Of a DNA stretch of 34,978 bases, positions 1-7,386 are shown in pieces. The position numbers were made by a program, and so were the translations under genes. Numbering within the stretch: the first letter of the stretch is position 1; each line of letters begins with the position of its first letter. The stretch is from contig JANSWY010000050.1 in the NCBI GenBank assembly GCA_024743255.1, positions 1 to 34,978 of the forward strand. Direction: 5' to 3'. The notes under the pieces are model-generated. The model was given only the letters and a program-made list of their open reading frames with translations. It did no database searches and had not been told where the DNA came from. Source of the DNA: a bacterium. GTDB lineage: Bacteria; Bacteroidota; Bacteroidia; Cytophagales; Cyclobacteriaceae.

Positions 1-94
1 ACTCCACCTTTGGAGGTCGTACACCTCTGTCGATTACAGAGCCTTCGCCTACTTCACCAGCGACTTCAGGTTCTAGTTGATAAAACTCACTCAT
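1..94 (-). CDS. Imm11-like immunity family protein, N-terminal fragment
   Basis: The minus strand has an ATG at 94-92 and stays open to the window edge, giving 31 residues that begin MSEFYQLEPEVAG and include a RPPKVE stretch. This opening (aromatic residue, LEPEVAG, acidic turn, R/HPPKV) resembles my recollection of the Imm11 (DUF1629) family, whose members often sit beside polymorphic toxins as immunity proteins and also occur as orphans in Bacteroidota. Only the first part of the protein is present, so the fold cannot be checked, and no toxin gene is visible on the window side of it. The assignment rests on the short N-terminal motif alone and could be wrong. Confidence 0.5.
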   Translation of the reverse strand, partial: MSEFYQLEPEVAGEVGEGSVIDRGVRPPKVE

Positions 95-300
95 ATTTAT
101 ATAAAACTGTGCCGATTAACGTGAGTGAATTTAGTTATTAATCCCTTTCAAATCAAGGATTTGCGTCGCAACCAACTGTGTGAGGCTGTATTTTTCTTCA
201 CCCATTCAACTGCGGTTTTGGATCATTCAACCAGAGAATAGGTGAGTTCACCGAATTGCTTCATTCTGTTGAAAAAAATTACTATATCTTGGTAACATGA

Positions 301-396
301 TTGATCAAGTAGACGCCCGTCTACAGAATTGATCAAATCGTAAGACAGATGGTTGATGAATAGTAAAAAGGGCCCGTAAATTACTGGCCCTTTTTT
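301..396 (+). ncRNA. Candidate small RNA or leader RNA, copy 1
   Basis: From 5' to 3' the element has a stem GTAGAC (309-314) / GTCTAC (319-324) closing a GCCC loop. The stem is extended by TTGATCAA at 301-308 pairing with TTGATCAA at 329-336. It is followed by the core GACAGATGGTTGATG at 344-358 and then a strong terminator at 365-396. The same 15-nt core with the same order of parts recurs at 28136-28206. No -33 box is obvious, so the 5' end is uncertain. It could be a free small RNA or an attenuated leader, because menB starts 85 nt beyond the terminator. Confidence 0.5.
365..396 (+). terminator. Intrinsic terminator of RNA element copy 1
   Basis: AAAAAGGGCC at 365-374 pairs perfectly with GGCCCTTTTT at 386-395, with an 11-nt loop and a T run reaching 396. 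No protein gene precedes it on this strand within the window, which is the main reason to suspect a non-coding transcript. Confidence 0.8.
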
Positions 397-480
397 ACGT
401 TTAAGCCTTTCTTGTGTTAAGAATGCCTTTTATTTTTCTGGGAGTGTAAATGTTCTATTTTTACGGCAAAATTTGAATAT

Positions 481-1323
481 ATGAGCAGCATTGACTGGAA
501 AACAGTAAAAGAATACGAAGATATTACCTATAAAAAATGTGATGGAGTAGCCCGAATTGCGTTCAATCGCCCAAATGTGAGAAATGCATTTCGCCCAAAA
601 ACTGTGGGAGAGCTATATGAAGCATTTTTGGATGCCAGAGAAGATACTTCAATCGGAGTGGTTTTGTTTTCTGCAGAAGGACCATCTACAAAGGATGGTG
701 TTTATTCATTTTGTAGTGGAGGGGATCAAAGAACAAGAGGTCATCAGGGATATGTAGATGATGACGGAATGCCTCGTTTGAACATTCTGGAAGTTCAACG
801 CTTAATTAGATTCATGCCAAAAGCCGTAATCTGTGTAGTGCCTGGTTGGGCCGTTGGTGGTGGTCATAGTCTTCATGTAGTATGCGATATGACACTTGCA
901 AGTAAAGAGCATGCGATATTCAAACAAACTGACGCTGATGTCACCAGCTTTGATGGTGGATATGGCTCTGCGTATTTGGCTAAAATGGTTGGTCAGAAGA
1001 GAGCAAGGGAGATATTCTTTTTAGGAAGAAATTATTCTGCTCAGGAAGCATTTGAAATGGGTATGGTGAATGCCGTGATTCCGCACGATGAATTAGAGGA
1101 TACTGCCTACCAATGGGCACAGGAAATATTGGCTAAGAGCCCAACTTCTATTAAGATGTTGAAATTTGCATTTAACCTTACAGATGATGGAATGGTTGGT
1201 CAGCAAGTATTTGCCGGGGAAGCTACAAGACTAGCGTACATGACCGATGAAGCAAAAGAAGGAAGAAACGCATTTCTTGAGAAAAGAAAGCCTAATTTCA
1301 AAGATATAAAGTGGATTCCTTGA
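481..1323 (+). CDS. menB: 1,4-dihydroxy-2-naphthoyl-CoA synthase
   Basis: This 280-residue protein is a crotonase-fold enzyme that cyclises o-succinylbenzoyl-CoA to 1,4-dihydroxy-2-naphthoyl-CoA in the cytoplasmic menaquinone pathway. Family marks are NRPNVRNAFRPKT near residue 29, the SGGDQ segment that helps form the oxyanion hole near residue 79, the VPGWAVGGGHSL motif near 120, and TDADVTSFDGGYGS near 150. The C-terminal part ends in the usual EKRKPNF motif. The length is normal for the family. The ATG at 481 is chosen because homologues begin with a similar DW/Y..V..Y.DI stretch. It stands alone here, with no other men gene nearby, and is followed by a strong terminator. Menaquinone is the usual respiratory quinone of Bacteroidota, so this is a housekeeping gene. 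Confidence 0.95.
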   Translation: MSSIDWKTVKEYEDITYKKCDGVARIAFNRPNVRNAFRPKTVGELYEAFLDAREDTSIGVVLFSAEGPSTKDGVYSFCSGGDQRTRGHQGYVDDDGMPRLNILEVQRLIRFMPKAVICVVPGWAVGGGHSLHVVCDMTLASKEHAIFKQTDADVTSFDGGYGSAYLAKMVGQKRAREIFFLGRNYSAQEAFEMGMVNAVIPHDELEDTAYQWAQEILAKSPTSIKMLKFAFNLTDDGMVGQQVFAGEATRLAYMTDEAKEGRNAFLEKRKPNFKDIKWIP

Positions 1324-1336
1324 TCTAACAAAACAG

Positions 1337-1378
1337 AAGTTCCTGGTTTTTAGGTCTAAATGAAACCAGGAACTTTTT
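1337..1378. terminator. Bidirectional terminator between menB and the acylase gene
   Basis: AAGTTCCTGGTTT at 1337-1349 is perfectly complementary to AAACCAGGAACTT at 1363-1375, giving a 13-bp stem with a 13-nt loop. A T run follows on the plus strand. The stem lies between the stop of menB and the stop of the convergent acylase gene at 1381, so it probably serves both. Confidence 0.85.
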
Positions 1379-1380
1379 AA

Positions 1381-3549
1381 TTACTTACCCGGCTGATAAG
1401 TCTTCTTAGCTCTTGATTCAACGTCTTCTCTATAGAATGCTACATCTTTAAAAATAGCTTTTCGATAATTTTGAACCTGATCATCGAAATGAGGTGAATT
1501 AGGGTCTCCGCTTTGTCCTCCAGCCAGTAAACTTTTAGCTTTTAATTTCTTTCCAAATTCAACAACAGCCACAAAACTATTTCCATGAGTTCCATATATC
1601 TTTTTGGAACCATTGTATGATCCTGCACCAAAAGATGCTAAAGCGCCCCATCTCGCAGAAGCCATTCCTACTGCAACACTTGGTTTATCATCATTGAAAT
1701 CTTGTTTGATTTCTCCATCAATTCTTTGATACCTGTTGATGTCTCCCCATGGAGTTTTCCAGGTGCCAAAATCTTCATTAAGCTGCCGAATAGTAGATTT
1801 AAAAATGGCTAGTTTCTCATCTTCCGGAGAAGACGTGCCGAAATATTGGATTCTTTCCATTCTGCTTAAAGATTTATCGAGCTTGGTGTTATTGACCATG
1901 TTTACTCCGTAGAAATGAGCTAATGACATTGGAACTGAATTCTCTGAGACTTTGAAATTCCAGTTTCGTAAAGAATCAATGGCTTCTTTAATCTCAGAAT
2001 CCGGACTACTATCGAATGCGGCGATCAAACCAGGAATTAATGTTTCAAATCCTGTTAGATATGGATCATATGCAGTCTCAATTAAACTTTCTAGTGTAAA
2101 GTCTTTTCTCTCTGTCAATAACCGGACTGCTTGCACACCTCTAAAGTTCTCTCGGTTTAACGACATATATCTTGGGTAATTTTCAACCTTTGGGCTATTG
2201 TCTCCAGCAGCTGTGAAAGGGGTTGAATTGCAGTTTTGTATCCATCCGTTTACTGGATTTAAGAGAGTAATACATTCATCAACGTTGTGCAATCCATTCC
2301 AATCTGTGGCTGGGTTGCTGCCGTCTACTGGTTTTGTGTAATCAAACTGGACATCTCTTTTGGGGATGAAGTTTCCATGATAGTATGCGATATTTCCCTC
2401 TGCATCTGCGAATACAGTGTTGTTTGATGAGTTAGTTCTGGTATCCATCATTTGACGGAACTCATCATGATTTTTTAGTTTAGTTCGAGTGTAGGATTGC
2501 GAAAGTGCTTTTACTGGTTCCCACATCAAGCTCGTAGCAACCCATTTGCCGTCAATCATATGTGTTATAGGGCCATGATGAGTTCTATATGTAGGGAAAG
2601 TCCTGGATTTTATTTCTCCATTATCTACAAATCGGAGTTCGACTGAATCAATCACAACATCTCTTACTTCCTCTCCATATTGATAGCTGATTTTGCCATT
2701 TTCTTCAATGATAGTTTCTTTAAACTCATCAATTACATCCGTATAAGTGGAAGTATGCATCCATCCGGTTTTTTCATTAAATCCTTGATAAACAAAGAAC
2801 TGTCCCCATGTGACCGCTCCGTATGCATTCAGGCCTTCTTCACTTACAGCATGAACTTCTCCTCTGAAAAAGAAGGAAGTGTGAGGATTAATTAAAAGCA
2901 TTGTATTTCCAGACTTTGTTCTGCTCCCAGCAATTGCAAAACCATTGGATCCAACAGGCTCAAGATTAGGGTCACGGTGGACCAGACCATTTCCATATTC
3001 ATTAAGTGCCAGGGAGGATCGATTTTCGTAAAAGGCTTTTATCCTTTCGGTCGAAACTCTCTCTATATCGCCACCAATGGAGCCTTCACTAAAGTACATT
3101 GGCATCCATGGTTCAAATCTTGAAAGGAGTTTTGGTTTTACTTCCGGGTGGGTGTGTAGGTAGTAATTGATGCCATCTGCAAAAGCATTACACAATTCTT
3201 TTAACCACTCTGGACTATTTTCATAATTCTTAATAGCCTCTTCTTTGCTCATGAACAGTCTGGCTCTTAAATCACTATATAGAGCGCTCTCTCCTTCTAC
3301 TTCAGCAAGTCTACCAATTGCCCAAATATAATTACGTTCTACTCGGTTGAAATCATCTTCACATTGGGCATAGAGGAGTCCAAATACTGCATCAGCGTCT
3401 GTTTTACCATAGATATGTGGTACACCGTAATCGTCCCTAATTATTTCCACGTTTTTGGCTTGATTTTCCCATCGTTTAACTTCCGGGTTTTCTTTCGGAG
3501 TAACGCAGGATAGTGCGAATAAAGAGATTAGGATTAATGCTCTGTTCAT
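1381..3549 (-). CDS. Penicillin acylase family lipoprotein (Ntn-hydrolase)
   Basis: The 722-residue product belongs to the penicillin acylase / acyl-homoserine-lactone acylase family, whose members are self-cleaving amide hydrolases outside the cytoplasm. The start MNRALILISLFALSC is preferred over an upstream in-frame start because it places a lipoprotein signal peptide with Cys15 at the N-terminus. Near residue 35 is the family motif IIRDDYGVPHIYG. The new N-terminus of the beta chain is Ser201, in the context EPVG-SNGFAIAGSRT, which supplies the catalytic serine after autocleavage. Most of the beta chain follows, with the usual GQSGDPNSPHFDDQ motif near the C-terminus. Substrates of this family range from beta-lactams to acyl-homoserine lactones and lipopeptides and cannot be deduced from the sequence. 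It is monocistronic and convergent with menB. Confidence 0.9.
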   Translation of the reverse strand: MNRALILISLFALSCVTPKENPEVKRWENQAKNVEIIRDDYGVPHIYGKTDADAVFGLLYAQCEDDFNRVERNYIWAIGRLAEVEGESALYSDLRARLFMSKEEAIKNYENSPEWLKELCNAFADGINYYLHTHPEVKPKLLSRFEPWMPMYFSEGSIGGDIERVSTERIKAFYENRSSLALNEYGNGLVHRDPNLEPVGSNGFAIAGSRTKSGNTMLLINPHTSFFFRGEVHAVSEEGLNAYGAVTWGQFFVYQGFNEKTGWMHTSTYTDVIDEFKETIIEENGKISYQYGEEVRDVVIDSVELRFVDNGEIKSRTFPTYRTHHGPITHMIDGKWVATSLMWEPVKALSQSYTRTKLKNHDEFRQMMDTRTNSSNNTVFADAEGNIAYYHGNFIPKRDVQFDYTKPVDGSNPATDWNGLHNVDECITLLNPVNGWIQNCNSTPFTAAGDNSPKVENYPRYMSLNRENFRGVQAVRLLTERKDFTLESLIETAYDPYLTGFETLIPGLIAAFDSSPDSEIKEAIDSLRNWNFKVSENSVPMSLAHFYGVNMVNNTKLDKSLSRMERIQYFGTSSPEDEKLAIFKSTIRQLNEDFGTWKTPWGDINRYQRIDGEIKQDFNDDKPSVAVGMASARWGALASFGAGSYNGSKKIYGTHGNSFVAVVEFGKKLKAKSLLAGGQSGDPNSPHFDDQVQNYRKAIFKDVAFYREDVESRAKKTYQPGK

Positions 3550-3682
3550 TAAAGTAAGGTTTGGGTTTAGGCATCTAAAATAGCAAACTCCAAACAAATA
3601 GAATAAACAGACGCAACCAATTTCTCGATGTGTTACGTCTTGGTTCTATACTTAATTATTAGGTTGGTGTATTTGATTGAAG

Positions 3683-3719
3683 GTGCTCCAGAAATGGTTA
3701 CAACAAAAAGCTGGAGCAC
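3683..3719 (-). terminator. Hairpin directly after the EF-hand gene
   Basis: GTGCTCCAG at 3683-3691 and CTGGAGCAC at 3711-3719 form a perfect 9-bp stem with a 19-nt loop. On the minus strand it begins at the last base of the EF-hand stop codon. There is no T run after it, so it may be a weak terminator or an mRNA 3' stabiliser. Confidence 0.5.
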
Positions 3720-4279
3720 TATCCTTCCCAATTACCAAAAATCCAATTTCCTGGAGTATCTGGTTTACTGGATACAAAAAAGTCTTTAACAGCCTGGATC
3801 AATTCTTTTTTCGAAATTACTTCATCGTGATTACTGTCAAGCATCACAAAGCTCTTGGCGGAATACTTAACGTCAATTCCGTAGATGGTGAACATATCTG
3901 TATATTCCTCAATTTCAATTAATCCATCTTTATTTTGATCGTATAAATCAAAAACGTACCGAACGGTTATTTGAATTAATTTTTTCAATAATTCCACATT
4001 TCTGGCCGAAATAATTTCCATATCGAAATATGTGAGCCAGTCTTCAAGGAGGATGGGTTCACCCGGTTGTTTGTGCAGGTCATTGATCAGATAATTGTAG
4101 AGCTCCTGAGAACGCTCCATAATGTATTTATGATCATCAGACCCATGTGCGATACTTAGATTGATACAGATGTTTTCTCCAATGCCTTCAAAATCATCTT
4201 GTTGAAGGCGTCCATTTTTGTTGTTATCCAGTATGTTAAAAAAGTGGGTAAGCTTTTTTTCCTGAATGGGTTTAAGCAT
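3719..4279 (-). CDS. EF-hand calcium-binding protein (calerythrin-like)
   Basis: This 186-residue protein has no signal peptide and should be cytoplasmic. Three EF-hand loops are readable: D18-NNKNGRLQQD-D29, D114-QNKDGLIEIE-E125 (canonical) and D148-SNHDEVISKK-E159, in which the usual glycine at loop position 6 is Glu. A fourth EF-hand would fall around residues 78-92 but lacks the acidic ligands. Three working loops plus one dead one, about 180 residues and a C-terminal PGNW(x)FG motif match the calerythrin / sarcoplasmic calcium-binding protein group, known as calcium buffers or sensors in bacteria. It diverges from a small membrane protein gene across about 220 bp. The ligand is inferred from the loops, and no partner is evident. 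Confidence 0.85.
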   Translation of the reverse strand: MLKPIQEKKLTHFFNILDNNKNGRLQQDDFEGIGENICINLSIAHGSDDHKYIMERSQELYNYLINDLHKQPGEPILLEDWLTYFDMEIISARNVELLKKLIQITVRYVFDLYDQNKDGLIEIEEYTDMFTIYGIDVKYSAKSFVMLDSNHDEVISKKELIQAVKDFFVSSKPDTPGNWIFGNWEG

Positions 4280-4503
4280 AGTAGATTGAAAATTTAGGGG
4301 GTTAAGATAATATTTTTTGAAGTATTGTGACTGTTTAATTTAATTTTTTCTAACGGTTAGTTCTATCCAAACCTCTTCAATTTGAATTCAATTATTAGCT
4401 TTTGAAAGCATTTAGTAAGCAACGGAGTTAATAAAAATCCCGTATTTTTTAATAAGAGATTTAGCCTCTCAATTTTCTTTTAACCATCAAAAAACATTTG
4501 TCT

Positions 4504-4779
4504 ATGACCGGAGGAGCAGGATTCAGCAAACTTGCTGAGGTAATCAATAAGAATAATCGAAATCTATTAAAGCGAGACGAGCCTTTTGATAAAATAAGAT
4601 CCAATCCCTTTACAAAAAAGGTAAAGTGGAATATTAGAATATCCAGAAAGCTCTATGAGAAACTGGAGACAATAAAAAAGAGTAAATCGGATCTTGGTAG
4701 AGGGTTGCGAATTGGGTTACGCCTTTTTGTGATTCTTTTTTTAGTATTCTTCCTGATGCATTACTTTGTTCAATTCTAA
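4504..4779 (+). CDS. Small single-pass membrane protein, unknown function
   Basis: The product has 91 or 92 residues. An ATG at 4504 is preferred to the in-frame TTG two codons upstream because it gives MTGGAGFSKLAEVIN, a Gly-rich opening followed by KNNRNLLKRDEPF, which recalls small uncharacterised Bacteroidota proteins. The middle is strongly basic (Lys/Arg-rich, about residues 30-68). The C-terminal 20 residues form one hydrophobic segment, so the protein is predicted to be tail-anchored with the basic part in the cytoplasm. The function is unknown. Its stop codon overlaps the stop codon of the convergent phosphorylase gene, so it has no room for its own terminator. Confidence 0.7.
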   Translation: MTGGAGFSKLAEVINKNNRNLLKRDEPFDKIRSNPFTKKVKWNIRISRKLYEKLETIKKSKSDLGRGLRIGLRLFVILFLVFFLMHYFVQF

Positions 4780-6248
4780 AATGAATCAAATGAAAGAGGG
4801 GCTTCCTGACTAGATGTTATTTGGAATTTATCGTTTGAAAAGTCCAAGCTTAACTGAGTCCAATAGTCATCCAATTCCCATCTTAGGATGATGGACTGGT
4901 CTGAATCAGAGTCCAGATTGAAAGTGCCGTTGAAGGCAGGGTTGCTATTGCGAAACTCAATGAGCTTTATTAAGTCCTTTACTACTGGTTTCTCAAGATC
5001 CAATAGTATTTCATCTTCCGAGTAGTAATGTCGATTGATATCTCTTCCAACTTTAGTTTCGTCAAGAAGCTTCATATCATTCTCCCCAGCGAGGAATCCA
5101 ACATAGTATACCTGAGGAGTTCCCGGGCTGAAGAATTGGATGGCTCTGGCTATAATGTAGTCTCTGTTATTCCTTCCAAGTGCATCATAGTAAGTACAAT
5201 TAACTTGGTACAAGTCCAAGTTAGAAGCAGCTTCTCCGGTGGCCTTTCTGCTTTGCCCTTGGGACTTTTCATGAATTGATTCTACTAGATTGTCTATTTC
5301 CTTATCTGGGATTATGCCTGGCAGATCACCTTTTGGTCCTATATCAATTACTCCAATACCATCGTGTGTGTCTAGTACCGTAACACAATTTCTTGGGCTG
5401 ATTTCAACCCATGACTTGAGCCCTTCGGTGTTCCCAGTGTATAGTGTATGTAGAATTAAAGGAGGTAATGCAAAATCATACACATAGTCAACTTTCTTCG
5501 CTATTTCAATTTGATCCTGGAAGTACGAATGAATTTCCACCAGGACTTCCATTCCACGGGTCTTTGCCTTTTTAGTGAATTCATCAATGAACTCATAGGT
5601 CTCATCAATCATGAAGCAGGAAGTGCCAATTTTCTTAATTGCATAACCAGCAGCATCCAACCTAATCGATTTCAATCCATTCTGAGCGAAAAGATCCAAC
5701 AAAGATTCGAGATAACGCACTCCATTTGGATCTTTGACATTGATGTCCATTTGCTCACTAGTGAATGTAGTCCAGAAGATTCCAGTATCACCGTTATTGA
5801 ATGTCTTTACTGTAAAAGGAGAACCAGGTCTTGGTCTGTATATCTTAGCGATTTCTTCCTGAGCATTGTTGTTATCAAAAAAGTCACTGTATTTCAAAAA
5901 CAGATTATAATATTCTGACTTTTCACCATTTTCGAGTACGTCCAGAAACTCTTTAGATTTTGAAGAAACATGATTGACAATAATGTCTCCCATCAGATCA
6001 AAATTTTCACTAAGAGATTTGATATCTTCCCAAGTACCTAATGAAGGGTCAACTGATGTGTGATCGATTGGATCATAACCAGCGTCAGCACCGTCTATAG
6101 GGTAATAAAATGGCAGCAAGTGTACGCCACCCTGAAAGATGTTTTTTAGTGGATTATTGAGGAGGTGTGATAATTGTCTAATTCCAAGTCCGGAATTGTA
6201 CTGTGATAACCTATTTACATAGGTTATCAACTGTACCAAGTTCTTCAT
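4776..6248 (-). CDS. GH13_18 sucrose-phosphorylase-type enzyme
   Basis: The 490-residue protein is a glycoside hydrolase family 13 subfamily 18 phosphorylase. Such enzymes cleave sucrose, or a related alpha-glucoside, with phosphate to give glucose 1-phosphate. It keeps the alpha-amylase catalytic triad: nucleophile Asp198 in RLDAAGYA, acid/base Glu238 in VEIHSYF and stabiliser Asp296 in LDTHDGIG. Subfamily marks include PFYYPIDGADAGYDPIDH, IYRPRPGSPFT, TGEAASNLDLYQVN, PQVYYVGFLAGENDM and GRDINRHYY. The length is typical of sucrose phosphorylase. The start MKNLVQLITY is chosen over a TTG/ATG-like extension of six codons because the family begins this way. Relatives acting on sucrose 6-phosphate, glucosylglycerol or glucosylglycerate share these motifs, so the exact substrate is open. 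A promoter and a LacI-type operator candidate lie upstream. Confidence 0.9.
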   Translation of the reverse strand: MKNLVQLITYVNRLSQYNSGLGIRQLSHLLNNPLKNIFQGGVHLLPFYYPIDGADAGYDPIDHTSVDPSLGTWEDIKSLSENFDLMGDIIVNHVSSKSKEFLDVLENGEKSEYYNLFLKYSDFFDNNNAQEEIAKIYRPRPGSPFTVKTFNNGDTGIFWTTFTSEQMDINVKDPNGVRYLESLLDLFAQNGLKSIRLDAAGYAIKKIGTSCFMIDETYEFIDEFTKKAKTRGMEVLVEIHSYFQDQIEIAKKVDYVYDFALPPLILHTLYTGNTEGLKSWVEISPRNCVTVLDTHDGIGVIDIGPKGDLPGIIPDKEIDNLVESIHEKSQGQSRKATGEAASNLDLYQVNCTYYDALGRNNRDYIIARAIQFFSPGTPQVYYVGFLAGENDMKLLDETKVGRDINRHYYSEDEILLDLEKPVVKDLIKLIEFRNSNPAFNGTFNLDSDSDQSIILRWELDDYWTQLSLDFSNDKFQITSSQEAPLSFDSF

Positions 6249-6263
6249 TTTACTACATTTGAT

Positions 6264-6294
6264 CAAATATTATAAATAATTCTCATAGAACAAG
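6264..6294 (-). promoter_or_regulatory. Vegetative promoter of the phosphorylase gene
   Basis: On the minus strand CTTG (6294-6291) is followed by exactly 19 bp and then AATATTTG (6271-6264), close to the Bacteroidota consensus TTTG-N19-TAnnTTTG. Transcription would begin about 10 nt before the ATG at 6248. Confidence 0.65.
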
Positions 6295-6327
6295 GTTTTT
6301 GACTTTGCGTTTTTGAGAATCTAATAA

Positions 6328-6341
6328 TCGAAACGTTTGCA
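6328..6341 (-). promoter_or_regulatory. LacI-family-type operator candidate
   Basis: The minus strand reads TGCAAACGTTTCGA, centred on the palindrome AAACGTTT, which is the usual core of LacI/GalR-family operators. It lies about 34 bp upstream of the -33 box of the phosphorylase promoter. LacI-type regulators commonly control sucrose and maltose genes. No such regulator gene is present in this window. Confidence 0.45.
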
Positions 6342-6344
6342 TTT

Positions 6345-6371
6345 TTTAATTTAGAATGATTCTAAATTAAA
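6345..6371. repeat. Perfect 27-bp palindrome downstream of pirin
   Basis: TTTAATTTAGAAT at 6345-6357 and ATTCTAAATTAAA at 6359-6371 are exact reverse complements around a single G. The palindrome lies between the pirin stop (6395) and the phosphorylase promoter. It may be the pirin terminator or a protein-binding site. Confidence 0.7.
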
Positions 6372-6394
6372 TCTTGAATAGTACTATTTAAATA

Positions 6395-7267
6395 TTAGCG
6401 TCCTGGAAGTGGTACATAGGAGTTGTCTCCAGGAACTCTTGGAAAATCTTTGTTTTCCCATCTTGTTTTAGCTTCTTCAATTTTCTCCTTGCTGGAAGCG
6501 ACAAAATTCCAATAGATGTGTCTCTCTTCCATGGCCTCACCGCCAAAGAGTAGCAGGTGGGTATCTTTTTTAACCACGATCTTACAAACACCTTCCACTT
6601 TTGAAACAAGCATATTGCCTTTAGGAATTTCCTCGCCACATGCATCAATGGATCCTTCTACAATACAAATGCCTATTTCGCCTTCAAGATTTCCTTTGAC
6701 ATCCAATATGTAATCTTCACTAGTTTTTATTTCAACCATAAACTGAGGTGACAAGTACGGTACTGGTGAAGTCTTTCCGTAACCGGTACCGCATATCAGT
6801 ACAAATGAAGCTGCCCCATCTTGCCATGAAGGTAATTTTTCTCTTTCGATATGATGAAATTCTGGAGCCATCTCTTCTTGCAATTCGGGTAGCGCAATCC
6901 AGATTTGATAACCATGAGTCATTATTTTTCTCCCATCACGAAGTGCAGATGGAGTTCTCTCAGTGTGAGTTACTCCACTGCCAGCAACCATCAAATTCAC
7001 AGATCCCGGAGTAATGACCTGGTGACTTCCAATGCTGTCTTCATGCAAAATCTCTCCTTGTAATAAATAGGTAAGCGTACTTAACCCTATATGTGGATGT
7101 TGATCTACATCCATGTAATGTCCGGGTCCTACTTCAGTTGGCCCCATATGGTCTATAAAAATGAAAGGGCCTACCATTCTCTTTTTACGAAAAGGTAAAA
7201 TTCTTCCAACCAGAAAATCACCGATATCTCTGGAGCGCTCTTCTATAATTAGATCTGTATTTGACAT
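6395..7267 (-). CDS. Pirin family protein
   Basis: This 290-residue, two-domain cupin protein belongs to the pirin family. Bacterial members are iron-binding cytoplasmic proteins, and some are quercetin 2,3-dioxygenases. The N-terminal cupin has GPFIFIDHMGP (34-44), HPHIGLSTLTYLLQGE (57-72) and GVTHTERTP (98-106). His57, His59, His101 and Glu103 match the metal ligands of pirins. The C-terminal cupin carries LLLFGGEAM(E)ERHIYWNFV, the usual family ending. The start ATG at 7267 fits family length. It is divergent from the TetR gene, and the palindromic TetR operator lies in the shared region, so it may be part of the same regulon. The substrate is unknown. Confidence 0.92.
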   Translation of the reverse strand: MSNTDLIIEERSRDIGDFLVGRILPFRKKRMVGPFIFIDHMGPTEVGPGHYMDVDQHPHIGLSTLTYLLQGEILHEDSIGSHQVITPGSVNLMVAGSGVTHTERTPSALRDGRKIMTHGYQIWIALPELQEEMAPEFHHIEREKLPSWQDGAASFVLICGTGYGKTSPVPYLSPQFMVEIKTSEDYILDVKGNLEGEIGICIVEGSIDACGEEIPKGNMLVSKVEGVCKIVVKKDTHLLLFGGEAMEERHIYWNFVASSKEKIEEAKTRWENKDFPRVPGDNSYVPLPGR

Positions 7268-7335
7268 TTTTGTAGGGAGTTAGTAAATGGTTTTACTAGC
7301 TTAATGAAAAATATTTAAAAAATGTTCAAACTAAA

Positions 7336-7358
7336 TTTACTAAACACCGTTTAGTAAA
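7336..7358. promoter_or_regulatory. TetR operator O1, overlapping the tetR promoter
   Basis: TTTACTAAAC (7336-7345) and GTTTAGTAAA (7349-7358) are exact 10-bp inverted arms around ACC. The right arm covers the presumed -33 box of the regulator gene. A near-copy is found before tolC at 8006-8028. A degenerate third copy, read on the minus strand, lies just downstream at about 7361-7376. Confidence 0.8.
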
Positions 7359-7381
7359 AAGAACAGTGTTTACTATCTTTG
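7350..7381 (+). promoter_or_regulatory. Promoter of the TetR-family gene
   Basis: TTTAG at 7350-7354, a 19-bp spacer and TATCTTTG at 7374-7381 match the Bacteroidota vegetative promoter, with a perfect TAnnTTTG. The expected transcription start falls at or next to the ATG at 7387, so the mRNA is probably leaderless or nearly so. Confidence 0.75.
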
Positions 7382-7386
7382 TAATA

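Larger units (their letters stand above)
95..480. other. Gene-free stretch between the Imm11-like gene and menB
   Basis: No convincing protein gene lies here. Positions 95-300 would hold the promoter of the leftward Imm11-like gene. Positions 301-396 hold a hairpin, a 15-nt motif and an intrinsic terminator, described separately as a candidate small RNA. Positions 397-480 are AT-rich and should contain the menB promoter. The octamer AAAATTTG at 467-474 fits the Bacteroidota -7 box TAnnTTTG at seven of eight positions, but I see no matching TTTG box 19 bp upstream. Confidence 0.5.

Noticed and set aside
139-432. A minus-strand frame antisense to RNA element 1, open for about 58 codons before a stop at 202-200 and again to 139
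   Set aside because: It has no good start, contains an internal stop, and runs straight through a perfect terminator hairpin and the conserved RNA core. The frame is better explained by chance in the RNA element's complement.
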